Source: a virus
Reading direction: 5' to 3' (one strand)
Length of the DNA stretch: 31,633 nucleotides
Virus record (IMG/VR): IMGVR_UViG_3300034031_000054
Span: 1 to 31,633 of that record
A program made the position numbers and the translations under genes. Positions 22,049 to 29,389 of this stretch are shown piece after piece; position 1 is the first letter of the stretch, and each line of letters begins with the position of its first letter. The notes under the pieces are model-generated. The model was not told where the DNA came from. It searched no databases and saw only the letters and a program-made list of their open reading frames with translations.

Positions 22049-23844
22049 TGACAGATTCTCAATTAAAAACGGAAACCTCCGCTTTTATAGCTCACGTAAA
22101 AAAAACAGCGGATTTAACTAAACCGTTAGTCTTTTGGATTGATTTGTTCTGTGGGGCCGGGGGAACTTCTACCGGCATCCACTTTACTAATATTGCAAAT
22201 ATGTTTGTTGCGGCATGTGTCAATCATGATGCCAATGCAATACTAAGCCATGCACTTAATCATCCGGATACGCTTCATTTTACAGAAGATATTAGGGACT
22301 TTGAAGTTGTAGAAAAGCTAAAGTATCTGATTGATGAATTGCGCAAAAACTTTCCAAAATGTATAATAAATATTTGGGCGTCACTTGAATGCACGAACTT
22401 TTCAAAAGCAAAAGGAGGGCAGGCTAAGGATGCTGATAGCCGTACATTAGCTGAGCACATGTTCATGTATCTGGAAAGTTTGAACCCAGATTATTTTTGG
22501 ATTGAAAATGTGCGGGAATTCATGAGCTGGGGGCCGCTAGATGATAATGGTAAACCAATTTCGAGAACTGAAGGTAAGGACTATATTAAGTGGATCGAGA
22601 ATGTGAAGTCTTACGGATATCGCTATGATGCTAAGATATTAAATTCAGCCAACTACGGTGCCTACCAAAGTCGCGAACGTTTGTTCATTCAATTTGCAAA
22701 AAAAGATTACCCTATTCAATGGCCGGAGCAAACCCATACAAAGGATAAAGTTGTAAGTCCTTTATTTCCTATGGCAAAATGGAAACCAGTTCGCGAAGTA
22801 TTAGACTTAACGGATGAGGGCGTGAGCATCTTTGAAAGAAAAAAGGAACTATCTGATAATACATTAAAACGCATTTATGCTGGACTTATAAAATTCGTTG
22901 CAAATGGTAATGATGTTTTTACCAAAAGGTATAACGGAGGTAAATTAAATCCGGAACAAAAAGTAAATTCAATAGATAAGCCCATGGGAACTATTTGCAC
23001 CAACGGAACCCATGCCCTGGTAAAATCAGTTTTTATTAAAAAATATTATTCAGGTCGGCCAGAAGGTAAAGTAATAAGTATAGATGGTCCTGCAGGGACA
23101 GTTAAATGTATTGATGGCCAGGCAATGGTTACGGCTTCACATTTTATTCAGCAAAGGTATACTGGAGAACCAAAAGCTAAAATTATTGATGTGAATGGCC
23201 CTGCTAGAACTATTACCGCTACAGGAGGCAATCAGGAGATAGTTACAGCTTCACACTTGAATACCTATTACGGTAATGGCGGGATTCATTCAATCGATAA
23301 ACCTGCACCTACTATTACAACAAAAGATAGGATTAGTAAAATAGATGTAAACTTTATTGACCAGCAATACGGGACCGGGGTTGCAACTTCAATTGAGAAA
23401 CCAATAGGAACACTTACGACTATTCCAAAATTTAGTTTAGTCAAAGCAAAGCAATACGTTTTTAATCCATCATGGGGAGGTAACAACGGAAGTATTGATA
23501 ATCCCTGCTGCACTGTTGTAGCCAGACAAGATAAATCTCCTCTTTATTTGGTGTCTACTGAACTGGGACAAATAACTATTCCAGTGTATGAAAGTGATTC
23601 GGAAACGATGATATTAATAAAGGAGTTTATGGTTACGCATGGTATAATCGACATTAAAATGCGAATGTTAAACATCCCGGAACTAAAGCAAATCCAGGGA
23701 TTTCCAAAAGATTATAAATTGATAGGGAATTCAACACAACAAAAAAAGTTCATTGGAAATGCTGTAGAAGTTAACCAGGCAAAAGCTTTGGTGAGATGTA
23801 GCTATTTTTCTTTAGTGGAATACTTTAAAAAACAAGCAGCTTAA
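22048..23844 (+). CDS. C5-cytosine DNA methyltransferase with six-repeat insert
   Basis: This 598-aa enzyme has motif I 'IDLFCGAGGTSTG' (31-43), the catalytic Cys in 'ASLECTNFS' (C115), ENV in 'WIENVREF' (151-158), motif VIII 'QSRER' (207-211) and motif X 'GNAVEVNQAKAL' near the C-terminus. Motif IV has Leu-Glu-Cys in place of the usual Pro-Pro-Cys. From about 290 to 503, where the target recognition domain is expected, there are six tandem units of 33-37 residues. Each has 'SID.P..T(I/V)' after a 'F(I)..YY.G' start. It transfers a methyl group (or handles another C5 modification) to cytosine in phage DNA. Family clear, sequence specificity unknown. Confidence 0.9.
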   Translation: MTDSQLKTETSAFIAHVKKTADLTKPLVFWIDLFCGAGGTSTGIHFTNIANMFVAACVNHDANAILSHALNHPDTLHFTEDIRDFEVVEKLKYLIDELRKNFPKCIINIWASLECTNFSKAKGGQAKDADSRTLAEHMFMYLESLNPDYFWIENVREFMSWGPLDDNGKPISRTEGKDYIKWIENVKSYGYRYDAKILNSANYGAYQSRERLFIQFAKKDYPIQWPEQTHTKDKVVSPLFPMAKWKPVREVLDLTDEGVSIFERKKELSDNTLKRIYAGLIKFVANGNDVFTKRYNGGKLNPEQKVNSIDKPMGTICTNGTHALVKSVFIKKYYSGRPEGKVISIDGPAGTVKCIDGQAMVTASHFIQQRYTGEPKAKIIDVNGPARTITATGGNQEIVTASHLNTYYGNGGIHSIDKPAPTITTKDRISKIDVNFIDQQYGTGVATSIEKPIGTLTTIPKFSLVKAKQYVFNPSWGGNNGSIDNPCCTVVARQDKSPLYLVSTELGQITIPVYESDSETMILIKEFMVTHGIIDIKMRMLNIPELKQIQGFPKDYKLIGNSTQQKKFIGNAVEVNQAKALVRCSYFSLVEYFKKQAA

Positions 23845-23864
23845 TTAAAAATAACTAATAGTAG

Positions 23865-24065
23865 ATGGCAAATGATGATTATCCGGTAGGACAAAAAAAA
23901 TGCGCTTGGTGCGGGGAAGAAATCGATGTTTATAGCAATGCACAAAAATACTGTAGTCGTTCAGATAGTCCGGAATGCCAAGACGACAGATACTTCAGTA
24001 AGTCATGGGATAAAGGAAGGCATCCTATACAAATGGAACAAAAGGAACTAATAAAATCATTATGA
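23865..24065 (+). CDS. Small zinc-ribbon protein (66 aa)
   Basis: 'CAWCGEEIDVYSNAQKYCSR' and a later Cys in 'SDSPECQDD' form a four-cysteine zinc ribbon, similar to small proteins of the DUF2116 kind (MYND-like knuckle). The C-terminus is basic and short. It overlaps the second PP-loop gene by 4 nt (ATGA). It may be an adaptor for the modification enzymes; that is inferred from position only. Confidence 0.7.
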   Translation: MANDDYPVGQKKCAWCGEEIDVYSNAQKYCSRSDSPECQDDRYFSKSWDKGRHPIQMEQKELIKSL

Positions 24066-24922
24066 AAAAATTGATAACGATTAATAGTCTTTCAGGTGGT
24101 AAAACCAGTTCTTATTTAGCAGTAAATCATCCAGCAAGCGTTGAAATGTTTGCCATAGTTTGTATAGAAGACCACAATGCTGCTGGTTGGCTTAAAAAAG
24201 ATAAGAAAGCCTTGCAGTATGCTAATGATAAACTCGAAAAGTATATTCCGATCTATGGAGAATTTCGAGCAACTGCAGAGGATCCTTACATCATTTACAC
24301 AATGATGCAATTAGAGCAAAAAATAGGACGTGAAATAGTTTGGGTTCGTGGAAAATCATTTGAAGATGTCATTAAACAACATAAAGCATTACCAAATCAA
24401 GTTTGGCGATTTTGCACTACTGATCTTAAATTGATTCCAATCTTTGAATATACCTATATGAATTATGGTGAAGATGTCCTCATGAGATTAGGAATAAGAT
24501 ACGACGAAAAAGAAAGGGCCGAAACCATTTCAAATGAATTCAAATTCCCATTTTCCTGTAACAACTATGGAAAGAAAAAGCAAAATTGGAAAACAGTTGA
24601 ATGGCGTAATGTTGAATATCCAATGATTGAAAACGAAGATACTCATTATCGTGTTACACAGTTTTGGAATAATAATACGGATGTTAGGTTTTCTGAAGAT
24701 AGTAATTGTCAAATGTGTTTTTGGAAACATATACAGCAGTTAAGGAAAAACTTTGAAAGCAACCCGCCAATAATGTATTGGGCTGGTATACAAGAGTTGG
24801 TTAAAGGCAACACTTTCAAAAAAGAAATAAGCCTATTAGAAACAAAAGAAATAGGTATCCAACAAGATTTCAATTTTGGCGGAGGTGCTGAAAATTGTAA
24901 GTCAGGCTGGTGCCGAGGTTAG
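24062..24922 (+). CDS. Second PP-loop enzyme (PAPS reductase-like)
   Basis: This 286-aa protein has the PP-loop 'SLSGGKTSSYLA' (9-20), 'RFCTTDLK' (116-123), 'LGIRYDEKERA' (143-153, equivalent to GVRxxES.R), 'CQMC' (216-219) and C279/C284 near the end. It is a compact N-type PP-loop ATP pyrophosphatase of the PAPS reductase/DndC class, smaller than the one at 20837 and with only moderate similarity to it. Enzymes of this type activate a substrate with ATP (adenylation) and may use Cys-bound sulfur or an Fe-S cluster. Its co-localisation with the other PP-loop enzyme suggests that the two act in one pathway. Confidence 0.75.
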   Translation: MKKLITINSLSGGKTSSYLAVNHPASVEMFAIVCIEDHNAAGWLKKDKKALQYANDKLEKYIPIYGEFRATAEDPYIIYTMMQLEQKIGREIVWVRGKSFEDVIKQHKALPNQVWRFCTTDLKLIPIFEYTYMNYGEDVLMRLGIRYDEKERAETISNEFKFPFSCNNYGKKKQNWKTVEWRNVEYPMIENEDTHYRVTQFWNNNTDVRFSEDSNCQMCFWKHIQQLRKNFESNPPIMYWAGIQELVKGNTFKKEISLLETKEIGIQQDFNFGGGAENCKSGWCRG

Positions 24923-24970
24923 AGAGAAGGATAGATAATATTGTTTTTTAAAAAAATAAATCTGATAAAA

Positions 24971-25783
24971 ATGGCACAAGATTCTAAAATAGAGTGGACA
25001 AATCACACGGCCAATTTATGGTCCGGATGCACAAAAGTGCATGAAGGTTGTGATAATTGTTATGCAGAGACATTATCCCACAGATGGGGCAATGATGTTT
25101 GGGGCAATGATAAACCCAGGAAGTTGGTAAAGAAAGTATGGGCAGATTTAGCTAGGTTTCAAAAAACGGCATCCGTGGCAGGAGAAGTTCACCGGGTATT
25201 TGTCGGCTCCATGATGGATATATTCGAGAAATCGATGCCATTGATTGATGGAAAAGGAAATGAAATTGTTGTAGAACAAGAAGATGATTTTGCCCGAAGA
25301 CTTTTAACTGGAGATTTACGCCAGCAATTATTCAATAATATTACAGTAGGCTTATATCCTAATCTTATGTTCTTGTTGCTTACAAAACGGCCTAGTAATA
25401 TTAACAAACATATCCCGGAAAGTTGGAAAGTAAATCCCCCGGAAAATGTGATGTTTGGTATTTCATTAAGTTGTGAAAAGAATGTAAAAGATTTATTCCC
25501 ACACTTCGTAAAAGTAAGAGGACGTAAATTTTTGAGTGTTGAACCTCAAATTGAATCCATTGACCTTGCTGAACCAAATGAAAAATATGGGTATCCTATT
25601 CATCATATAGATCGGGTTATCCAGGGAGGTGAAAGCGGACATCATAGAAGGCCTTTTAATATTAAATGGGCTTATGAAATGAAAGAAGTTTGCGAAATAG
25701 CAAAAGTACCTTTCTTTTTCAAACAGATAGATAAAATTAAACAAATACCTGAAGATCTCTTAATTCGTCAATTTCCCAAATAG
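24971..25783 (+). CDS. Phage Gp37/Gp68 family protein (DUF5131)
   Basis: I choose the ATG at 24971 (MAQDSKIEWTNHTANLWSGC), the usual N-terminus of this family, over an upstream frame start at 24941. The 270-aa protein has 'SGCTKVHEGCDNCYAE', a CX6CX2C cluster resembling a radical-SAM-like iron-sulfur motif. It also has 'LLLTKRP', 'FLSVEPQIE' and 'VIQGGESGHHRRPFN', the recurring family segments (TIM-barrel-like). The activity of DUF5131 is not established to my knowledge. Because the family is common in phages next to nucleotide-modification genes, a redox or radical step in base modification is a reasonable guess. The family call is confident. Confidence 0.8.
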   Translation: MAQDSKIEWTNHTANLWSGCTKVHEGCDNCYAETLSHRWGNDVWGNDKPRKLVKKVWADLARFQKTASVAGEVHRVFVGSMMDIFEKSMPLIDGKGNEIVVEQEDDFARRLLTGDLRQQLFNNITVGLYPNLMFLLLTKRPSNINKHIPESWKVNPPENVMFGISLSCEKNVKDLFPHFVKVRGRKFLSVEPQIESIDLAEPNEKYGYPIHHIDRVIQGGESGHHRRPFNIKWAYEMKEVCEIAKVPFFFKQIDKIKQIPEDLLIRQFPK

Positions 25784-25821
25784 AAATGAAAGTATAAAAC
25801 TAAACTTAATATAATTGAATC

Positions 25822-26757
25822 ATGAAATTAACCATAAACGATTTTGATGGGTATAGTGAAGACTGTACAACCATAAAAAAGATAAAGTCTTGGATTGAAG
25901 AAAAAGGAGGAACTTTTGATATGGCAGAAATGCTTTTAGTTTTTGATAAAGCACATTACAATCTGAAAAGCGAGATCGTCAGATACATTAATTCTGAACA
26001 CTTGCAAAAATATTTAGAAGAATTTATTTTGGGGGAGAACCAATCTAATAAGTTTTGGAAAGACATACTTGAGTCTAAAGAAATAATAGATTTCAAAGCT
26101 AAAGAATTCGGATCAATGCTAAACGCAGAACAGTTAATTGATAGAAAAAAACAGCTTGAAGCATTTTATAAATCAAAGCTTTATTGGCTAGAAAAAGAAA
26201 TTGAAAAATATAAAGACTTTAAGGATTTCAATGAGCTGTTGCAACAAAATGTAGAATTAAAAAACGGCTATAATTATAAAGACGGCACAGTTTTACAAGT
26301 TTTGAATTACTTTTTCAATCAATCTTTTCAGCCACAATCATATGCAATTACCAATACAGTAATGAGATCAGTTCTTTATAATTTATGTATGGTTGCTAAG
26401 TTTGATGAGAATGATTTTCTAGAATTAATGAAGAATTTTAATTTCAGTTATTGGGGAGCTGGCTCAATAGAATCATTTTACACTACGATGATAAACAGCG
26501 GTAATAATTCTGCTTGGAAATCATTTGAAAAAGCACTTGATAGATATCCATTCATTATTAAAAATAAAAGAATGCATGAAGGAATTAAGTTCAAAGTAGC
26601 TGAAGATAATAAGTGGGTTTATTACAGATGCACAGGCTGGAACGAGGACAAAAAAATAAAATTTGTTGTTGAAAATGAAAAGAAACAAAAACGGTTTTCT
26701 TTTGATAACAAAGAATTTAAAGCGTTTTTTAAAGATAAAAAAGTAATTGAATTATGA
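25822..26757 (+). CDS. Hypothetical protein of the modification block (311 aa)
   Basis: I do not recognise this 311-aa protein. It starts MKLTINDFDGYSEDCTTIKK, is strongly helical in its first half, has 'QLEAFYKSKLYWLEKEIEKY', and in the second half 'GAGSIESFYTTMINSGNNSA' and a C-terminal beta segment ('KWVYYRCTGWNEDKKIKFVV'). No membrane span or signal is visible. The base composition is more AT-rich than in the recombination genes. It is joined to the next gene by a 4-nt ATGA overlap, so it is probably co-expressed with the MazG-like fusion. It may be a specificity or adaptor protein; that is a guess. Confidence 0.6.
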   Translation: MKLTINDFDGYSEDCTTIKKIKSWIEEKGGTFDMAEMLLVFDKAHYNLKSEIVRYINSEHLQKYLEEFILGENQSNKFWKDILESKEIIDFKAKEFGSMLNAEQLIDRKKQLEAFYKSKLYWLEKEIEKYKDFKDFNELLQQNVELKNGYNYKDGTVLQVLNYFFNQSFQPQSYAITNTVMRSVLYNLCMVAKFDENDFLELMKNFNFSYWGAGSIESFYTTMINSGNNSAWKSFEKALDRYPFIIKNKRMHEGIKFKVAEDNKWVYYRCTGWNEDKKIKFVVENEKKQKRFSFDNKEFKAFFKDKKVIEL

Positions 26758-27419
26758 AAACAGGAGTACAACTTATATCTCAAGAAAGAGATCGACAAAT
26801 ACAACAAGAAGGTTATCATATTACAAAAGATAGCAAATACCAAGAAGGAGAACTATTAGATGCAAGTGTAGCTTATATTCGACAAGATGATAGAGCATGG
26901 CCTTGGCATCAAGATACATTCAAGCTTACACCACATGATAGAATTAGAGAATTGGTCAAAGCTGGAGCTTTAATAGCTGCGGAAATTGACCGTTTACAAT
27001 TTGAAATTAATAAATCAATTTCAGATATGAAAACAAAAGAAGAATTATTTAGGATTTACTCAGCCTATTTGCCTTATGATCTGGAAGTAGAATTAAAAAG
27101 GGATAGTTTTCCAAAAAGAACAGGAATAGCAAAACTAACACCTGCATTATTATCTTCCATAAATTATGGGGTCACTACAATTAAACCACTTCTTTATCCT
27201 TTATCCATGCTCACAAAACCAATAGAGCATAATGGGGATAAGTTTGTGCCAATAGAAAAAATAAATGAAATGGCAGAAAGCGTTACATGTTATTCTTTAG
27301 GATTCTATGATGATTACATTAAGCATTTGCCATACTGGATAATTGAAAAACTACTCGAATGGCATTTTAACGTATTTGGATTAGATGAAAGTTTATTTAT
27401 AGATAAATCAACAATATGA
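26754..27419 (+). CDS. MazG-like nucleotide hydrolase fused to a phage domain
   Basis: Residues 1-85 match the phage MazG-like/dNTP diphosphohydrolase group: 'ISQERDRQIQQEGYHITKDS', 'GELLDASVAYI', 'WPWHQDTFK' and 'LVKAGALIAAEIDRL'. Such enzymes hydrolyse (d)NTPs, which in phages can prune or supply pools for modified DNA. Residues from about 92 ('KEELFRIYSAYLPYDLEVEL') to the end ('LEWHFNVFGLDESLFIDKST') are a second domain I know as a separate small phage protein. An ATG at residue 92 (27027) could give it independently. The fusion or overlapping expression is therefore notable. The gene is linked to its neighbours by ATGA overlaps. Confidence 0.7.
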   Translation: MKTGVQLISQERDRQIQQEGYHITKDSKYQEGELLDASVAYIRQDDRAWPWHQDTFKLTPHDRIRELVKAGALIAAEIDRLQFEINKSISDMKTKEELFRIYSAYLPYDLEVELKRDSFPKRTGIAKLTPALLSSINYGVTTIKPLLYPLSMLTKPIEHNGDKFVPIEKINEMAESVTCYSLGFYDDYIKHLPYWIIEKLLEWHFNVFGLDESLFIDKSTI

Positions 27420-27874
27420 AAGCACTATCAATAAAACAGCCGTGGGCAAGCCTAATTGCTCACGGCATCAAAGACATTGAAAACAGGACCTGGAAAACTA
27501 ATTTTAGAGGTCGAATTTATATTCATGCATCAGCAAGAACAGCTGAGTTTATCGATTTAGTTAGTAATCCAGCAAGTAACCAATTATTCATTCATTCTGC
27601 TTCTTTACGTGATAATCACGATATATTCAAAACATATCCTCATGCCGCAATCATTGGAGAAGTAGACATCATTGATTGTGTTATAAATCATTCTAGTATA
27701 TGGGCTGAAAAATCAGACTGGCAAGAAGTTGGTTGGACAGAAAAACAAATTTACAATTGGGTACTTGCTAATCCGGTTCTTTACAATAAACCAATATTAA
27801 ATGTAAAAGGGAAATTAAGCTTCTGGGAATATGAGAAACCCGAAACAGTCATTGTTTCCAAACGGCCAGTATAG
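27416..27874 (+). CDS. ASCH-domain protein
   Basis: This 152-aa protein is a full ASCH domain: 'MKALSIKQPWASLIAHGIKD', then 'IENRTWKTNFRGRIYIHASA', the usual pattern of a PUA-like beta-barrel that binds RNA or modified nucleic acid. A C-terminal 'GKLSFWEYE' strand fits the barrel end. Phage ASCH proteins are thought to recognise modified bases or act as nucleotide or RNA-cleaving enzymes. In this context, reading or processing a modified base is a reasonable idea. It overlaps the MazG-like gene by 4 nt. Confidence 0.85.
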   Translation: MKALSIKQPWASLIAHGIKDIENRTWKTNFRGRIYIHASARTAEFIDLVSNPASNQLFIHSASLRDNHDIFKTYPHAAIIGEVDIIDCVINHSSIWAEKSDWQEVGWTEKQIYNWVLANPVLYNKPILNVKGKLSFWEYEKPETVIVSKRPV

Positions 27875-27963
27875 ATGCATTAATGATAATTGTTGGAAAA
27901 TTTGGTATCATTAGAAGCCCGAGAAAAAGTAATAAAAGGAAAATTATTAATAATAGAAGAAAT

Positions 27964-28188
27964 ATGATAAACCCAAAAATTAAAACAAAAGTAGTTCATT
28001 CTCAATCAAAAAATGCATGGAATGTAGTTGCAAAAGCATTAGGAGGGAAGTATAAAATTGCTAGAATCCCTTATTTGGTAATTGATAATGAATTTATTAA
28101 TGATAGAGAAAAAATGGAAGCTTTTAACCATGCTGAGTTTATTTCAAAATGCTTCAATAAAGCCGATAGTATTATAGAATTACTTTAA
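27964..28188 (+). CDS. Small hypothetical protein (74 aa)
   Basis: The ATG at 27964 gives MINPKIKTKVVHSQSKNAWN followed by a compact alpha/beta chain ('VVAKALGGKYKIARIPYLVI', 'ISKCFNKADSIIEL'). An earlier in-frame ATG at 27883 would add a very basic, low-complexity stretch and is less likely. I do not recognise the family. It is near the end of the early operon. Confidence 0.6.
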   Translation: MINPKIKTKVVHSQSKNAWNVVAKALGGKYKIARIPYLVIDNEFINDREKMEAFNHAEFISKCFNKADSIIELL

Positions 28189-28232
28189 TATAATAAATGT
28201 CTTAGCTACAAATACTAAACAAATAGTAAATT

Positions 28233-28712
28233 ATGAAAAACCTAATACCCCTTACACAATACGTGTTAGAGCAAGAAAAAAAGTATAAAGAAGGTAAAAT
28301 TGATAAATATGCTTTTATTATCAATACAACAAACTGTGCCAAATTCCTTTTAACGCCACTAGAACTGAAAATGTTTGTACCATGCGATGCAGAAAACAAT
28401 ATTTTACAAGTGCCAGAAAGGTGGAACGACTGGAATTTTGGCATATTAGAAAATTTTTCTGATGAACTTATTTCTAAATGTAAACAATATGAAGAAGCAC
28501 AATCAAGGGTATTATTTGAGGGTTTTTCTTTAACGATGTTACCATACGTAAGCACCGATTCTTTCATGTTAGTGCATCATGATGTAGGCATAGTAGTGTG
28601 CTACCATGAAGTAAACGCAGATCATATATGTTGGAGATTTAAAACAATGGAAGATTTGATAAGGTGTAAATTACCATTAATAAGTGAGGCAATACAGAAA
28701 TATAACTTTTAA
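28233..28712 (+). CDS. Hypothetical protein (159 aa)
   Basis: The 159-aa protein (MKNLIPLTQYVLEQEKKYKE) mixes helices with aromatic/His-rich beta segments ('DSFMLVHHDVGIVVCYHEVN'). There is no catalytic signature that I can name and no membrane segment. It lies between the small gene at 27964 and the promoter-bearing gap at 28713-28846, and is likely the last gene of the first early transcript segment. Confidence 0.6.
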   Translation: MKNLIPLTQYVLEQEKKYKEGKIDKYAFIINTTNCAKFLLTPLELKMFVPCDAENNILQVPERWNDWNFGILENFSDELISKCKQYEEAQSRVLFEGFSLTMLPYVSTDSFMLVHHDVGIVVCYHEVNADHICWRFKTMEDLIRCKLPLISEAIQKYNF

Positions 28713-28784
28713 ACCCATTAAGATTAAATTATATTTTATTTAATTATTGAATCAATAACTAGTCAAATAAATAACTAAATTCTC

Positions 28785-28815
28785 TTGACACTCAAAATAT
28801 TCAACCCTAATATTG
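28785..28815 (+). promoter_or_regulatory. Promoter before the small genes at 28847
   Basis: TTGACA (28785-28790), a 17-bp spacer and TAATAT (28808-28813) form an almost perfect sigma-70-like promoter. The same segment also reads as the Bacteroidota form: TTG, 20 bp, TAATATTG (one mismatch to TAnnTTTG). It sits in a 134-nt intergenic gap, 31 bp upstream of the ATG at 28847, and would express the two small genes independently of the early promoter. Confidence 0.6.
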
Positions 28816-28846
28816 CTTTGTAATTAACACATTATAAATCAATATT

Positions 28847-29056
28847 ATGGCTACACTTTTATTTACTCCCAGGACTACAATCGATGCAAATTTATTTCAA
28901 TATCGCTTAGACAATTCATGTTATAACGCTGAATGGAATATGCGGACCGGAGCTTACGAATTTGAAGAAGAAGATAAAAACATCGATGAACTCGAAGAGG
29001 AATTATCATCCTCAATTACTTATGACATAGACGGATATTTTGAATTGCAAAACTAA
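28847..29056 (+). CDS. Small acidic protein (69 aa)
   Basis: This acidic 69-aa protein (MATLLFTPRTTIDANLFQYR, then acidic 'EFEEEDKNIDELEEELSSSI') has no recognised domain. It is preceded by its own promoter-like sequence, so it is expressed at least partly apart from the rest of the early operon. Small acidic phage proteins often mimic DNA or inhibit host enzymes; that is speculative here. Confidence 0.55.
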   Translation: MATLLFTPRTTIDANLFQYRLDNSCYNAEWNMRTGAYEFEEEDKNIDELEEELSSSITYDIDGYFELQN

Positions 29057-29063
29057 AGACAAA

Positions 29064-29249
29064 ATGAAGAAGTACATTCCAACAGACGAAACGGACCAAC
29101 AAGATCCCAGATACTTATTTTCATTAACTTCACTAGATTTACTTGGTGCGATAGTTAAAGGAGAAATTGACCCGGTAGAATTAGCAAGAAAGCAATTAGA
29201 GAATAGAGGTTATAATGAAGATGGATTCTGGGTTGGGTTTAAAGAATAA
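29064..29249 (+). CDS. Small conserved phage-type protein (61 aa)
   Basis: The ATG at 29064, eight bases after the preceding stop, is preferred to an upstream frame start at 29040 that overlaps that gene. The protein reads MKKYIPTDETDQQDPRYLFS and then 'LDLLGAIVKGEIDPVELARK' and 'LENRGYNEDGFWVGF'. I recognise this pattern from small genes near replication or regulatory blocks of Bacteroidota phages and elements, but its function is unknown. It is the last gene before the operon terminator. Confidence 0.65.
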   Translation: MKKYIPTDETDQQDPRYLFSLTSLDLLGAIVKGEIDPVELARKQLENRGYNEDGFWVGFKE

Positions 29250-29283
29250 CGTTCAACTCTATATAAAATAATAATTTAAAACT

Positions 29284-29310
29284 AAGCCACTTTTATAGGT
29301 GGCTTTTTTT
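29284..29310 (+). terminator. Rho-independent terminator of the early operon
   Basis: AAGCCAC (29284-29290) and GTGGCTT (29299-29305) make a 7-bp stem with an 8-nt loop. It is followed by a run of T to 29310. It stands 34 nt after the last small gene and directly before the late promoter region. Confidence 0.9.
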
Positions 29311-29314
29311 ATTA

Positions 29315-29355
29315 TAACAAATATTGTTATTTAATAACATATATTGTTATTTTTG
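29315..29355 (+). promoter_or_regulatory. Late promoter with two overlapping 15-bp operators
   Basis: TTG (29324-29326), 21 bp, and TATTTTTG (29348-29355) form a Bacteroidota-type promoter (TAnnTTTG) about 35 bp upstream of the ATG at 29390. Two inverted repeats overlap it: TAACAAATATTGTTA (29315-29329, perfect) and TAACATATATTGTTA (29335-29349, nearly perfect). They are 20 bp apart, i.e. about two helical turns, one over the -33 and one reaching the -7 box. Binding there should block or control late transcription. The regulator is not identified in the window. Confidence 0.7.
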
Positions 29356-29389
29356 TTGCATAATGTAACCAAAGAAAAAAACAGCATCA

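Noticed and set aside
18306-24922. A complete restriction-modification, BREX, Dnd or Ssp defence system
   Set aside because: No restriction nuclease, PglZ, BrxC, DndD/E or SspB-type gene is visible among the modification genes.
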